From contig JAEOAD010001942.1 of assembly GCA_036365145.1 (NCBI GenBank), positions 1,054,001 to 1,118,000 of the forward strand: a DNA stretch of 64,000 nt. Direction: 5' to 3'. The first letter of the stretch is position 1; each line of letters opens with the position of its first letter. The position numbers and the translations under genes were made by a program. This DNA is from Orientallactaga sibirica. Taxonomy: Eukaryota > Chordata > Mammalia > Rodentia > Dipodidae. The notes under the pieces were generated by a model. The model ran no database searches and was not told the DNA's origin. It saw nothing but the letters and a program-made list of their open reading frames with translations. This document shows positions 10,896 to 22,683 of the stretch, piece by piece.

Positions 10896-10934
10896 TTCAT
10901 GAAGCTGATTACACCATCTAAATATCTAAATAGA

Positions 10935-11252
10935 AAGTTTGTTGTATGTGGGGGGGGGTGTGGGCGTGCACGTGAGTGTGTGTGTGTGTTCCATGTGTCT
11001 GTGGAGACCACAGGATATTCCCCAGGTGCCATCCACCTTTTTTGAGACAGTGTCTGTTGTTGGACTGGAGTTCTCCTAGTAGGCTGAGCTGGCTTGTCAG
11101 CAGGTCCCAAGCATCTGCCTGTCTCTGCCTTTCCAGCACTGCCTCCACCCCTGTGCCTAGCTTTCTTCATGTGGGTTCTGGGGATTGAACTCAGTCACTC
11201 ATGGTTGAATGGCAAGCACTTTACCAACTAAACTATCTCCCCAGCCCCATGG
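10935..11252 (-). mobile_element. B4-like composite SINE
   Basis: From right to left it has an ID head ('ctaaactatctccccagccc' complement), an internal B1-like part and a TG-rich 3' end, which is the B4 order. Confidence 0.7.
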
Positions 11253-11254
11253 TT

Positions 11255-11412
11255 TGTTTTGTTGTTGTTGTTGTTGTTGTTGTTTCATTATTCTAGCCCA
11301 GGCTGACCTGGAACTCACTTGGTAGCCCCAGACTGGCCTTGAACTCATAGCAGTCCTCCTACTTCTGTCTCCCAAGTGCTGGGATTAAAGGCGTGCACCA
11401 CCACTCCAGTTT
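11255..11412 (-). mobile_element. B1 SINE
   Basis: Reverse copy with a (TTG)n tail at 11260-11284. Confidence 0.88.
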
Positions 11413-11414
11413 CT

Positions 11415-12150
11415 GTTTTTTAACTTTTCATTGACAACCTCCATACAGGTAGACAATATGTCATGATCATAATCACCTCCCACTACCCTCTCTTTTTCCC
11501 CTCCTGAACCCCATCTCCACTGAATCCCTTCTTCATTTCAACTAGTTTCTCTCCTACTTTGACGTCATCAGTTTTTTCTCCCCCTCCCATCATGAATGTC
11601 TTCTGTAGGTAGTGTCAGCCACTGTGAGATCACAAATGTCACGGGGCCACTTTGTGTCTGGAAGACAGTATTGCAAAGTATTCTTCCCTTCCTTTGTCTC
11701 CTGCATTCAATTTGTTATTGTTGTTGTTCGAGGTAGGGTCTCACTCTAGCTCAGGCTGACCTGGAACTCACTATGTAGTCTCAGGCTGGTCTCAAACTCA
11801 CAGCAGTCCTCCTACCTCTGCCTCCTGAGTGCTGGGATTAAAGGTGTGCGCCACCATGCCCAGGTATGGTATTTTTACATTCTTTCCACCACCTCGTCCA
11901 AAATGGGCCCTGAGCCTTAGAGGGTGTGACAGAGATGTCTCATTTAGTGCTGAACACACCACTGTCACTTCTTCTTAGTACTTTGTTGAGTTTCGAGTTC
12001 CCCAGTGGTTACCACCATCTGAAAAGTGAAGCTCTTCTAAGCAAAGTGAGAGCAGCATTAATATATGGGCATAAACGTAAGTGCTTAGAAGGCAGTTTGG
12101 TGAGCATAATATATCCATTTAGCTAGACAACAGTAGTAGTTTCTCCCTTA
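11415..12150 (-). mobile_element. L1 3' UTR fragment
   Basis: Its reverse complement aligns by eye with the L1 3' UTR at 26150-26640: 'cagacacaaagtggcc', 'cactacctacagaagac', and 'attgtctacctgtatgg' before the tail. A B1 splits it at 11714-11866. Confidence 0.78.
11714..11866 (-). mobile_element. B1 SINE nested in L1
   Basis: Full-length reverse copy ending 'caccatgcccagg'. Confidence 0.9.
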
Positions 12151-12380
12151 GGGAGCAGGATGTGGATTCCTGGGCCCAGAGACAGCATCTGCTTAGCTGA
12201 GGACCCTGTGAGGGGAGGGCCTTGGGAGAGTGTGGAGGGGTGGGCTAGTGGTCAGGGAAGATCTCCTATTGAGCAAGACCTTTGAAGACATCACTTTGGG
12301 CTGAATGGGATGGGTACGGGAGGGGACTTTGAGATTCAACAGTGATGACTTCAGCATGTGTGTTTTTCCTTTCTAGAATA
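12151..12380. other. Unclassified intergenic DNA
   Basis: No element recognised. Confidence 0.4.
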
Positions 12381-12385
12381 GGTGC

Positions 12386-12400
12386 TTTTCTTTCTTTCCT

Positions 12401-12436
<36 letters not shown>

Positions 12437-12470
12437 TCCTTCCTTCCTTCTTTCTTCCTTCTTTTTTTTT
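12386..12470 (+). repeat. TTTC/TTCC microsatellite
   Basis: Pure pyrimidine tract that is the tail side of the reverse SINE next to it. Confidence 0.95.
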
Positions 12471-12636
12471 GGAGACAGGGCTTCTTGTAGACCAGGCTGA
12501 GCTCACTATGTAGCCAATGAATTTCTGAATCCTTCTGCTTCTGCCTCCACAGTTCTTGGGCACACATGTGCCACCATGCCCAGTGCTGTGTGAGTGCTAG
12601 GCCAAGTATTCTATCAACTGAATATATCCCCAGGCC
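12471..12636 (-). mobile_element. Old B1/ID composite SINE
   Basis: A diverged reverse B1 ('gtagaccaggctgagctcac') followed by an ID head ('caactgaatatatccccagg'). Confidence 0.55.
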
Positions 12637-13194
12637 AACCCAAGCTTTTACATATCTCTGGCTATTGCTGTTCCGTCTGAGTAAATGCTTTTCCCAGTCT
12701 CCTCCACGGTTGGTTCTTTCTCACACTGAGGCATTTAGCACTATGATTCTTTCTCAGAGACCCTTCCCTGATCATCCCCCCCGTCTTCTCAGTTTTGTAG
12801 CAAACCGCCCATCTTATTTTCTTTGTAGCAGTTCACAACCTGAAGTTGTCTCACTTATTTCTATTTTATTTATTGCCCAGCCCCACTCACCATTGTCCCT
12901 AGAGCCCCCAGGCCAAGTGCCAGCCTCCTGAGCTTTCCTAAGTGTTGCTTCAGGTGTGTGTGATGACCACCTGTCTTTTTTTGTAGGAGATAATAGATGC
13001 TATTTTGCTATTTCAGAGGGCCTTAGCGCACCCTAAGAGGCCCTCCCCCACTACCCTAGCCCTCCTTCATAGCACTTGGTGCTATCAGGCCCATGCACCT
13101 ATTGTCTATCCTTCTCCCTACATTTTCTGCTTGGGAAGCTATGAGGGAGCAGACACCTTGTTGTCACTCACCACTCTGCACCTTGGAACCGTCA
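12637..13194. other. Unclassified intergenic DNA
   Basis: Pyrimidine-rich, with no repeat or exon signal that I can name. Confidence 0.4.
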
Positions 13195-14200
13195 ACAGCG
13201 AAGGAGAATAGGAGCCAGGTAGCTTTTTATAGACAGTCAGCAAGGGATGGAGCCCCAAGGAGATGCCACCTAGCCTGCCCAGGCAGGACTAGACCCACAT
13301 CTGACCCAGACGCCTGTAAGCAACCATTTCCCAGTGCTTCCTACTTGTTCAAGTTGTCCCACGTCTTAAGCACACCTGGATGAGCTAGGCCCTCCTGAGT
13401 CAGCCTCTTGAGTCCACCAACCAGTCAGGTGTCTCCCTTGCACACCTGATGAAGCTGATGAGGAAGCGCACCCTAATTGGAAGCTTGGTCTGTATAAAGG
13501 GGCCTAACCACGTGTGGGGAGCTCTTGGCTTCTTCTGGATCCCTGCTGACGCGTGTGTGGAAGTCTCTCCCGGTCTCCTCTCCCCCTGCCCCTGGAAATG
13601 GGGAGGATTTGCTTTGGCCCGCATATTTTCCTGCCTTCTTTTGGGGTGTTTTCCTGCATTTGTGATCTCTCTTCAAGCTCTGGGTCCTTTACGATCTTTT
13701 GGCTTGGCATCTCTTGCTTTGCTTTCTACATGTGCCAGCTCCTTTTCCAGAGGATTCTTCCCTGGTGATTTCTCTATGTGAAGGAGATTTTCTCCATGTC
13801 CCCTCTCCCTTTCCAGCCAGGCTAGGGGAGAATTTCCTTTGGTTTGGACTTTCCTGCCAGCCTTCCCTCTGGATCCCAACTTTTCCTAAAAGAAACCTTA
13901 TAATACCCAATTTATCTCTTTCTGAGTCTGTTTTCTTTTTTTTTTTTCTTATTTTTATTTATTTGAGAGAGAGAGAGAGAAAGAGAGAGACAGGCAGATG
14001 GGCGCACCAGGGCCTCCAGCCACTACAAACGAACTCCAGATGCATGTGCCATTACATGGGTCCTGGGGAATTGAACCAGGGTCCTTTGGCTTTGTAGGCA
14101 AACGCCTTAACTGCTAAGCCATCCCTCCAGCCCTGAGTCCACATTTTTGATTCTTTGCTAACTTGGGCAAAGGACCCAAAAGTTGTGGTCTATGGGCCTG
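13195..14200 (+). mobile_element. ERV LTR, copy b
   Basis: Starts with the family block 'atagacagtcagcaaggg', has a TATAAA at 13493, and ends at 'ttgattctttgctaacttgg' (about 14145). A reverse SINE splits it at 13929-14133. The promoter-like TATAAA and absence of coding sequence fit a solo LTR. Confidence 0.6.
13929..14133 (-). mobile_element. tRNA-derived SINE nested in LTR
   Basis: Duplication CTGAGTC(T/C) on both sides (about 13922 and 14133). Confidence 0.9.
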
Positions 14201-14726
14201 GGATTGCCTGCATTCTTATGGAATTTAATCCCTTCCTGAACCCCAAAATCTTGCATGATAAATTTGCCTCAGTGCAGTTAGGGCTTCCTCTCAGCAGGGG
14301 AGACAGCGGATAGGAACAAGTTAGCCTTTTCATAGGTAGTCAGCCAGCGACAGAGGCTCAAGGGGAACCTGGATGCCATAAACACCTACCTATCCCAGCC
14401 AGCTTAGAAAATGGCCACTCAGAGCTACGTTCCAGTCCTTGGCCTTGAAAAGTTTCCCTAAACCTCCGTTTCCATCCTCTTCCAGATTGGGGGACCCCTT
14501 CTAAGCTGGAGCACCTTTTCTGAGCACCCACCAACCAGTCAAGGTCCCCACTCTGCACCTGAACCTCATCAGGAAACAAATCCCAACTAAATGCCTCTTA
14601 ATTTACATTTTAAGGTTACAAACAAGCCCAGATCTGGCTTTGCTTCTCAAGATCCCTCCCAGGTAATCAGCTCAGGAGCTCTTCCATTCTCTTCTTACTC
14701 AAATTCTTCATTAAAATAAATTTTGA

Positions 14727-14780
14727 GAGTCGGGCATGAGTACATAGCAGGTCAGCCTGGACCAGAGTGAAAATCCCAGT
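14727..14780 (+). mobile_element. B1 SINE fragment
   Basis: Head and tail of a B1 with the middle missing ('gcatgagtacatagcaggtc'). Confidence 0.6.
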
Positions 14781-14783
14781 TTT

Positions 14784-14932
14784 GGGGCAGAGCACGGTGG
14801 CGCACACCTTTAATCCCAGTGTTCCGGAGGCAGACATAGGAGGATCACAGAGAGTTTGAGGCCACCCTGAGTCTACATAGTGAATGCCAGGTCTGCCTGG
14901 GCTAGAGGGAGACCCTACTTCAAAAAAACCAA

Positions 14933-14975
<43 letters not shown>

Positions 14976-14978
14976 ATT
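14784..14978 (+). mobile_element. B1 SINE with (AAAT)n tail
   Basis: Full-length copy whose tail has grown to about 12 AAAT units (14930-14976). Confidence 0.9.
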
Positions 14979-15140
14979 TTGGGGTGGTGGTGCACACCTT
15001 TAATCCTGGTACTTGGGAGGCAAAGGTAGGAGGATCACCGTGAGTTCAAGGCCACCCTAAGACTACATAGTGAATTCCAGGTCAGCCTAGGCCAACGCGA
15101 GACTCTACCTCGAAAAACCAATAAATAAACAAATAAATCT
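14979..15140 (+). mobile_element. B1 SINE
   Basis: Second of three head-to-tail copies; lacks the first few bases. Confidence 0.88.
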
Positions 15141-15150
15141 TTAAAATTTT

Positions 15151-15302
15151 GCCAGGCATGGTGGCACACACCTTTAATCCCAGCACTCGGGAGGCAGAGG
15201 TAGGAGGATCACCATGAGTTCAAGACCACTCTGAGACTACATAGTGAATTCCAGGTCTGAACTACAGTGAGACCCTACCTCAAAAACAAAAAAAAAAAAA
15301 AT
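15151..15302 (+). mobile_element. B1 SINE
   Basis: Third copy of the array; a short deletion removes part of 'cagcctgggcta'. Confidence 0.9.
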
Positions 15303-15509
15303 CTTTACCCTCCATGCCTATGTTTTTCAATTCTTTGCTAAACATGGATAAGGCCTTGGGTTAGAGTTCTAACTTCACTAAGAACTCAAGAATCTCACAT
15401 TATTTTTGGTTCCCTGACTCAAGAATCTTACAATACAATCATCCTTTGGGGATTGCTTCCAGGACCAAAACTCGTGGATGCTCAGGTCTCTTATAAAAAT
15501 GGCAGAGTA

Positions 15510-15654
15510 GGGCTGGAGAGATGGCTTAGTGATAAAGGTGCTTGCCTGTGAAGCCTAAGGATCCAAATTTGATTCCCCAGAACTAACCAAACGCACAAGG
15601 TGACACATGTGTCTGGAGTTTGTTTGCAGTGGATAGAGGCCCCAGCCTGTCCAT

Positions 15655-15708
<54 letters not shown>

Positions 15709-15757
15709 TGTGCCTATCTATCTATCTGCCTCTCTGTCAAATAAACAAATAAAATAT

Positions 15758-15758
<1 letters not shown>
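15510..15758 (+). mobile_element. tRNA-derived SINE, 5' part of a chimera
   Basis: Full-length head, with body shortened between 'ccagaactaaccaaacgcac' and 'ggagtttgtttgcagtgg', then CT/GT runs (15655-15711) and an AATAAA tail. The first base touches the left copy of a duplication shared with the L1 fragment at 15958-16247. Confidence 0.88.
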
Positions 15759-15802
<44 letters not shown>

Positions 15803-15946
15803 GTTTTGCGAGGTAGGGTCTCACTCTGGTCCAGGCTGACCTGGAATTAACTATGTAGTCTCAGGGTGGCCTCGAACTCTCGGCAATCCTCCTACCTCTG
15901 CCTCCCAAGTGCTGGGATTAAAGGCGTGCGCCACCACGCCCGGCAT
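15759..15946 (-). mobile_element. B1 SINE nested at the SINE/L1 joint
   Basis: A T-run of about 43 bases (15759-15801) plus a well-preserved reverse B1. Flanked by ATAAAATATGTTTT (15747 and 15945), so it entered after the joint existed. Confidence 0.93.
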
Positions 15947-15957
15947 AAAATATGTTT

Positions 15958-16247
15958 TGCCAAAGGAAGAGTAGGACTCCTTACAACATGCTCCTCCAGA
16001 CACAAAATGGCCTGGATATCCATGACCTCTCAGTGCCTGACATTACCTACATAAGACCATCATAATAGGAGGAAAAGATCATGACATCAAACTGAAAAGA
16101 GAGACTGATTGAGAGGGGGAGGAGATATGATGGAGAGTGAAGTTTCAAAGGGGAAAGCAGGGGGAGGGAGGGAATTACCATAAGATATTGTCTACAATTA
16201 TGGAAGTTGTCAAGAAAAAAAGAAGAAAAAAAATAAATAAAATATTT
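15958..16247 (+). mobile_element. L1 3' UTR end, 5' truncated
   Basis: Matches 26417-26600 closely ('ccttacaacatgctcctcca', 'tacataagaccatcataata') and ends in an A-rich tail followed by AAATGGCATAGTA. Confidence 0.88.
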
Positions 16248-16262
16248 TTAAATGGCATAGTA

Positions 16263-17645
16263 TTTACATATCCATCCTCTCATATATTTTAAATAATCTT
16301 TAGATGACTTATAATACTGAATACAAATAGTTCTTAAATGGTATTTTTTAGAGAATAATGAGGGGAAAGTCTATACATGCTCAGAACAACTGCAGTGTTT
16401 CTTTCTTTGAAATGACAACTTTCCTCTTTGACTATTTGAAATCCACAGTCCAATCCACAGAGGCAGAACCCACACATAGTCAGGGAGAGCCCATTGTAGA
16501 GTTTTACTGGACTCCAGCTACACCCATTAATTTGCATACTAGCATATTACTTGTTATTCTTGAATCACAGAAGTATTGTGGAGTAGTTGCGACACACAAC
16601 ACGTGGCAAAGCTTGGGCTCTTTGGTCTAAAAGTTCTCAATTACAAGTCTGGAAGCAAAAATGGACAGTATTTGAACATTGGAGGAACTTTGGGATTTAT
16701 TGATTCTGGATCTCTCACAGTGGGGGGGTCCCTAAAATAGAGTTTGGTGCTAATTATCTGACAAAAGAATGGGAAAGGAAGACGGTGCCAGAAAACAATG
16801 GAATCCCACATGGGTCCAAGGCAAAGGGGAACTTTCAAATGTGGCCACATTTCAAATTAACCGACAATCCCCCTGCCGAGTTTGCTTGAGGGAAGAGCAA
16901 GAACAGGAGAGGAGTACCTTTACTCTAGAAGGGGGGCACAGAGAGTCCACGGATGAGTTGGATCTAGAGAAAGAAGTCAAATGGAAGCCCCAGGAAACAG
17001 ACATTAGACACATCCCAGCATCTTCAGAAATCAAGATGAGTCTGCACCTGGGGACCATTATATTCCCACAAGGGCCAGCCATTACATGTGGCTGTCCCAG
17101 GGCCTGGTCTGCAGCTGCTATAACCCTTAAAGAGGTCCAGGACTTCTGGACCTTATCTCGGAAGTTCCCAGGAGCTGGGGAGGAAGGTGTTTCTTCCCAT
17201 AGGGAACACCAGAGCAGAGAAACCAAGCATCTCCCCCAAAGTCATTGAAGGGGAGTAGATGTCTCATTCTCCCGGAACTGACACTCATTCTGTATTCCCT
17301 AAATTATACATAATTATGTATAAGACATGCTGATGTGTAATGATATACATTCCACTTATAGTGTGCACCTAAAAGTAGCAAGCACTGAGCCAGGATCTAG
17401 GCATAGCAAGGAGGACAAGAAAGAAGATCCCTGGAAAGAAGATCCAGGAGCTCACTGGCTGGGAAGTAGTGGAAGACAGACAGACAGACAGATCTGCACA
17501 CCCCACTGAGAATGCCTCTAAGGGAAGCATAGACGTTGGCACAGGACAGAGAGTAGAAGGGTCCGTCAGGAGACACACTGATGTTTCCTGGAGGAGAAAC
17601 ACTGTGATCTGGCTTCAGTGACTTGCGTGTATAGCCATAGGTGGA
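16263..17645. other. Intergenic single-copy-like DNA
   Basis: No repeat recognised. It holds a 159-codon open frame (16769-17248) with no resemblance to a known family and no splice or promoter context; I treat it as chance. Confidence 0.4.
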
Positions 17646-17669
17646 ATGGAAGAGGGCTTCCTTTTAGCT

Positions 17670-18100
17670 ACTGTGTTCGTTACTTTGGTGTTGTGATCAA
17701 ACACTAGGCAGACACAGCTTAAAGGAGGACGGATTTATTTTGCTCACAGTTTCAGAAGCTTTAATTCAGCAGCCATTGGACAAGCTCACATCATACTGGA
17801 CAGGAAGTGGAGCAGTGCCTTATCATGAAGGAGCCAGGACAAAATGTAGCCCCAAGGATACGCAACCCCAGTGACCTTTTGCATGCAACCAGACCCCACT
17901 TTCTGCAGTTCTACCACCTCCTAACAGTCTATTGGACATTTGGTCCCATCAATGGATTAAATCACTCATTAGGTTAGAGCTTTTAGGATGTAATCATTTC
18001 TGGAAGTACACTCATAGTCAAATCCAGAGGTGTGCATCACTAATCTAGGCACATCTTAACCAATTATATTAACAATCAAAATTAACCACCACACACCAGG
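17670..18100. mobile_element. Unclassified interspersed repeat (LTR-like?)
   Basis: The 'ggatttattttgctcacagt' and 'ttctaccacctcctaacagt' blocks resemble widespread mammalian LTR-type repeats. I cannot fix the family or the strand. Confidence 0.35.
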
Positions 18101-18622
18101 TAAAATGTTAGCTAACGAGGGGAGTGATGGACTCTGAATTGTCCCTTTGTGGTCTGTGTTCTAACACAAGTGAAAGTGGTTATACACACTGCCACTAGAT
18201 GACAGTACTTAGTCAAAAGTGCTTGCAACAGGTGTCCTTGCTCTAGTTCCAGTTTTGGTGGTGTGATAGAGTTCTTAGGGGTGGCAATAGAAATTTTTGG
18301 ATTAAAAAGAAAGTTATTTTAATTCATTAATTTGCATGTCGAATATATATTCATGTGCCAAAGTGGTTAAAAGTCAATCAAGTCCTAATATTTGCCAAGG
18401 AGATGAAGACAACAATGGAATTTCTCCCTGAGAGCGACCTTTCCTTACCACGCCTTCTGCTACCTCCAAGCCAGGCGCCAAGTGTGTACTCACTCACATT
18501 AGTTATACCAGACTTACTAGTTTTCTTGACCACTAAGTGGAGTGTCTTCTGTCACTTTTACCTGTTCTCTCAGTTTGTGTTGTAAAGTAATTATTGCAAG
18601 CAGCCATGGTGTACAATGTTTG
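18101..18622. other. Unclassified intergenic DNA
   Basis: Nothing recognised. Confidence 0.4.
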
Positions 18623-18626
18623 TAAC

Positions 18627-18812
18627 AACCAGGTATGGTGGCGCACGCCTTTAATCCCAGCACTCAGGAGGCAGAGGTAAGAGTTCAAGGCCACCCTGAG
18701 ACTACATAGTGAATTCCAGGTCAGCCTGGCCTAGAGTAAGACCCTACCTCGAAAAACCAAAATAAAATGAAATGAAATGAAGTGAAATAATAAAATAAAA
18801 TAAAATGTGTGT
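18627..18812 (+). mobile_element. B1 SINE
   Basis: Internal deletion after 'ggcagaggtaagag'; GAAAT/AAAAT tail. Confidence 0.9.
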
Positions 18813-18919
18813 AACATGTTACAATCACAAGGAAGGTTGCTCCTTCTCCCACATTTTACTTATATAACAAATAGAACTGGAGTCTCATTGCCAAGGATAT
18901 CTGGCTCCTATCATCTCCA

Positions 18920-19140
18920 TTTAAAAAAAATTATTTGTTTATTCATTCATTCCTTCATTTAGAGAGAGAAAGAGGCAGATAGAAAAAGAATGGATGTGTC
19001 AGGGTTTCTAGCTATTGCAAACGAACTCCAGATGCATGCACCACCTTATGCATCTGTCTTTATGTCGGTACTGGAAATCAAACCCAGGTCCGTAGGTTTT
19101 GCAGGCAAGCACTTTAACCACTGAGCCATCTCTCCAGCCT
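18920..19140 (-). mobile_element. tRNA-derived SINE
   Basis: Older reverse copy with several B-box changes. Confidence 0.85.
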
Positions 19141-19188
19141 TTTAAAAATATTTATTTATTTGAGAGAGATGAAGAGGCAGAGAGAGAG

Positions 19189-19225
<37 letters not shown>

Positions 19226-19374
19226 ATGGACACGTCAGGTCCTCTAACCTGCAAACGAACTCCAGATGCATGCACCACCTTGTGCATCTGGCTCAAGTGG
19301 GTACTGGGGAATTGAGTCTGGACCGTTAGGCTTCTCAGACAAGAGTCTTAACTGCTAAGCCATCTCTCCAGTCA
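19141..19374 (-). mobile_element. tRNA-derived SINE
   Basis: Second reverse copy, directly joined to the previous one; GA/CA-rich region at 19180-19226. Confidence 0.88.
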
Positions 19375-19394
19375 TAGTTTGTTAATGTTATTGG

Positions 19395-19930
19395 CGTTTC
19401 TCAGTTAAGAATCTGCTTTGAATCTCAGAAAAGACTGGACTTTTGAACAGTATTGGGACTTAGAGACCATGGAGACTTTGGAAGTTCAACCAAACGCATT
19501 TTACATTATGAGATGGGAACAGGTGATGGAAGGTTATGGGCTTAGAGGTGATAAGTTTGGATATAAAGTTGACAAGGGGTGGGCTTGTGATGGGTAACCT
19601 CTATTGTCAACTTGATGGATCTAGAATCACCTAAGAGACAAATCTCTGGGCATGTCTGTGAGGGGTTTCTAGATTAGATTGATTGAGGTGGGAAGACACC
19701 CTAACTATGGGCAGCACCATCCTATGGGCTGGGGTCCCAGACCGAATAAAAAGGAGAGAGCTAACTGAGAACCAGCATTCTTGTCTCTCTGCTTCCTGCT
19801 TATGGATTAAATGTGACCAGCTGCTTCATGTTCCCACCACCATGTTTTCCCGGAATGATGGATACTAGTCCCTTGACTGGTAAGATTCCACCCTTATGCT
19901 TTTTCTTGTTAGTTATTTAGTCAGCAACCA
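19395..19930 (+). mobile_element. MaLR-type element remnant
   Basis: The first 160 bases match the internal end at 10380-10530 ('gactttggaagttcaacc'). An LTR-like part follows ('gtcaacttgatggatctag'). Confidence 0.5.
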
Positions 19931-20420
19931 GAGAAGTCACTAATACTGACCGAAGGGAAATCACACTATAGGCAGAAGGACAAGCGTAAGAACAACAGAG
20001 ACCTGTGGAAGCAAACAGTCCGTGTGATTAGAACAGAGAGTGTGGGAAGACAGGATGGGAGTAGTGAAAGTGTCATGGACAAAGTAGACTTAGGTCAGGT
20101 CATGACAGCTCCAGGTGCCCTTTAACTTTTTTTTTTTTTTCTAGAAGGACCCTCCTTTCTGAGTCAAGTCGAAGTGGACCTGTGACTCACCTCCATCTAC
20201 ATCTGGGACTATAGCCTGGGGGTGTAGCTAGTCATGGCACTTCCTAGCTTTCGCGGTGTTCCCAGTGAAACGATAACAGAAGGCTAGTAGACTAACGTGA
20301 CCTCAGCAGGCTGCAGTGAGGAGAGCAGCTTCAGCAATCCAGGGCCACATGCCAGGGTCTGTTTTGTTTTTTTTAATTTCATTATCCAATATTAACTTCC
20401 AAAATATTTTAGTTGCAAAA
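19931..20420. other. Unclassified intergenic DNA
   Basis: T-run at 20129-20142; otherwise nothing recognised. Confidence 0.4.
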
Positions 20421-20422
20421 AT

Positions 20423-20558
20423 GTTGCAGTACACATCTTTAATCCAGCACTTAGGAGGATCACCATGAGTTTGAGGCCAGCCTGGGACTACAGAGTGAGT
20501 TCCAGGTCATCCTGGGCTAAGGTGAGACCCTACCTCAAAAAAAAAAAAAAAAAAAAGT
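20423..20558 (+). mobile_element. B1 SINE
   Basis: 5'-truncated and internally shortened. Confidence 0.82.
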
Positions 20559-20575
20559 TAAAATATAAAAACCAA

Positions 20576-20765
20576 GGGGCTGGAGAAATGGCTGAGTGGT
20601 TAATGCATTTTGCCTGTGAAGCCAAAGGATCCTGGTTCGATTCTCCAGGACCCATGTAAACCAGATGCACCAGGGGCACATACATCTGGAGTTCATTTGC
20701 AGTGGCTAGAGGCCCTGGCGTGCCCACTCTCTCTGTCTGCCTCTCTTCTATCTCTCTCTCCCTCC

Positions 20766-20800
<35 letters not shown>

Positions 20801-20845
20801 TTGCAAATAAAAAAAAATGTTTTTTTATCTTAAAAAATATTTTAA
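20576..20845 (+). mobile_element. tRNA-derived SINE
   Basis: B-box GGTTCGATTCT intact; long CT run at 20737-20798. Confidence 0.9.
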
Positions 20846-20869
20846 ATATATATATATATCAAGAAATAG

Positions 20870-21552
20870 ATGATCATACCACACCATGCCATAAATAACA
20901 ACATAACAACAAACGCAGAAAAGGCATATTGTCAGAAGAGTTGAAAATCTCATTCTGATATACCACCCAGTCCCAGAGAAAGAAGAGGTTTCCCAGCCCG
21001 AGAATGAGAACAGCAGGCTGATGAAGGACTAAATAAATATCTTGTGCAGGCAGTTGCTCTGATGTATGTCCCGCGGTTAAGTCACCTTCTGTTCCCCATG
21101 TTGACAGCTACCCTGCCACGCTGGAGGAATGATGAACCACGGTCAGGATCTCTGTGCTGGCATATGTGTCCCTGGAGGTGGTTCCTAGCTGTGACCATTG
21201 ACCATTGACTATGAGCCACAGATTCTTTTAATCACATTGAGATTAGGGGAGAAGCTGAAGTAATGGCTTCTTTGATTAGGCCTAGACAGATCTGAAGCAG
21301 CACTTAACCCTGAGGCCACTGATGACCTGAGATAGTGGGCAGTGTGGCTTACGCCTGGAGGAAAGGTCACCTCAGGCTTGGCAAAGATGGATGAAGACCT
21401 TTGGACCTCACACCTGCACAGATTGTCCTAACTCTTCCCAGAAAGCCTGAGCTCTCTCCCCACACACGTTTCCCCTTGTGAGCCCATGGATGGGATGAGG
21501 AATTGGCATATACCCTTGTCAACATTATTCCTGGGGATTGTACCATCTACAA
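20870..21552. other. Unclassified intergenic DNA
   Basis: No repeat recognised. Confidence 0.4.
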
Positions 21553-21565
21553 GTTCATTCTTTTT

Positions 21566-21816
21566 TATTTTATTTTATTAAATATTTTATTTTATTTTTA
21601 CTTATTTATTTATTTGAGAGAGAGATACAGAAATAGGCAGGGGGAGAGAAAGAGAGAGAATGGGTGTGCCAGGGCCTCCAGCCACTGCAAATGAACTCCA
21701 GATGCATGCGCCTCCTTGTGCATCTGGCTTACATGGGTACTGGGGAATTGAGCCTCGAACTGGGGTCCTTAGGCTTCACAGGCAAGTGCTTAACCTCTAA
21801 GCCATCTCTCCAGCCC
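21566..21816 (-). mobile_element. tRNA-derived SINE
   Basis: Duplication TCATTCTTTTTT at 21554 and 21817. A small internal repeat ('gagcctcgaactggggtcc') marks a variant also seen at 57568. Confidence 0.92.
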
Positions 21817-21829
21817 TCATTCTTTTTTT

Positions 21830-22666
21830 TTTAATATTAAATTATTATATTTATTGAGGGAAGTACAAAGCCAAGGAAAGGTACCCACGTGGCTAGAGAT
21901 CCCATGTGGAGGGCCTGGGAAAACAGTAGAAAGGAAACAAAAAAGGAAAAGTTCAAAGAGCTCCTGCTTTGTGGGGAGCTGGCGGACTGAAAAGAGCCCA
22001 TGTGGAGAGGAAGGGCTGGGGGGGGGGCTCCTGTCTGCTCAACCCTGCTGGGCCTGGGCTGAGCCGAGGGGAAACTCACCAGCAACTGAAAGTTCCCAAG
22101 TGATCAGGCAGCTCAGAGACAAATTCATTCTTTCTAGAGTTTTATGGAGAAGGATAGAGCTTAGATCACTTTGCCAGGTGATCCATTTATCTTTCTTCAC
22201 TATCAGTTTGTGATTAAGTATAACTCTTTTGCCATGCTCTGCTTTCTTATCACCCTAGATGTCCTTGATCCCGCAGGACTTCCAGGAGACTTTAGTTATT
22301 TACTCATATATTGGTAAAGGTTGGGGAAGTTTATATCCTGTTTGTATCAGCCAGGTTAGTGACCAGCGAACGAGCCATGTGATATGTCTGATCAATGTGC
22401 AAACTCAAACGAGTCAAGTGAAATGCAAACCTATATCAACCAGCATACTTAGGTAAAGACTTAAGAAAACTTTAAATCAGGAATCAAAGTCACTCACTAT
22501 TACCATAAATTGTCATTTGAACATAGTATGTTCAACAACGAGAGAGGGTGGGAAGGATGGGGGCGGAAGAAGAATTGCTCTGACTACGCCACTGCTAGTG
22601 CCACAGCTGTTTACTGTTTCTGGCTGAGGGAAGCCTTCTGGCATGAAACCAAAGAACTAAAAATAT
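21830..22666. other. Unclassified intergenic DNA
   Basis: No element named. Confidence 0.4.
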
Positions 22667-22683
22667 ACGTGGAACAACAAGGT

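Larger units (their letters stand above)
14280..15430 (+). mobile_element. ERV LTR, copy c, split by B1 array
   Basis: Family start 'taggtagtcagccagcgaca' (14333); family end 'ttttcaattctttgctaaac' (15330). About 580 bases of B1 sequence sit inside. Confidence 0.6.

Noticed and set aside
10658..11188. 170-codon minus frame and overlapping plus frames
   Set aside because: They run across a MaLR LTR and a B4-like SINE, so they are not coding.
16769..17248. 159-codon open frame in intergenic DNA, overlapped by 124 codons on the other strand
   Set aside because: No recognisable family, no splice sites, promoter or polyadenylation context. A protein search and transcript data would settle it.
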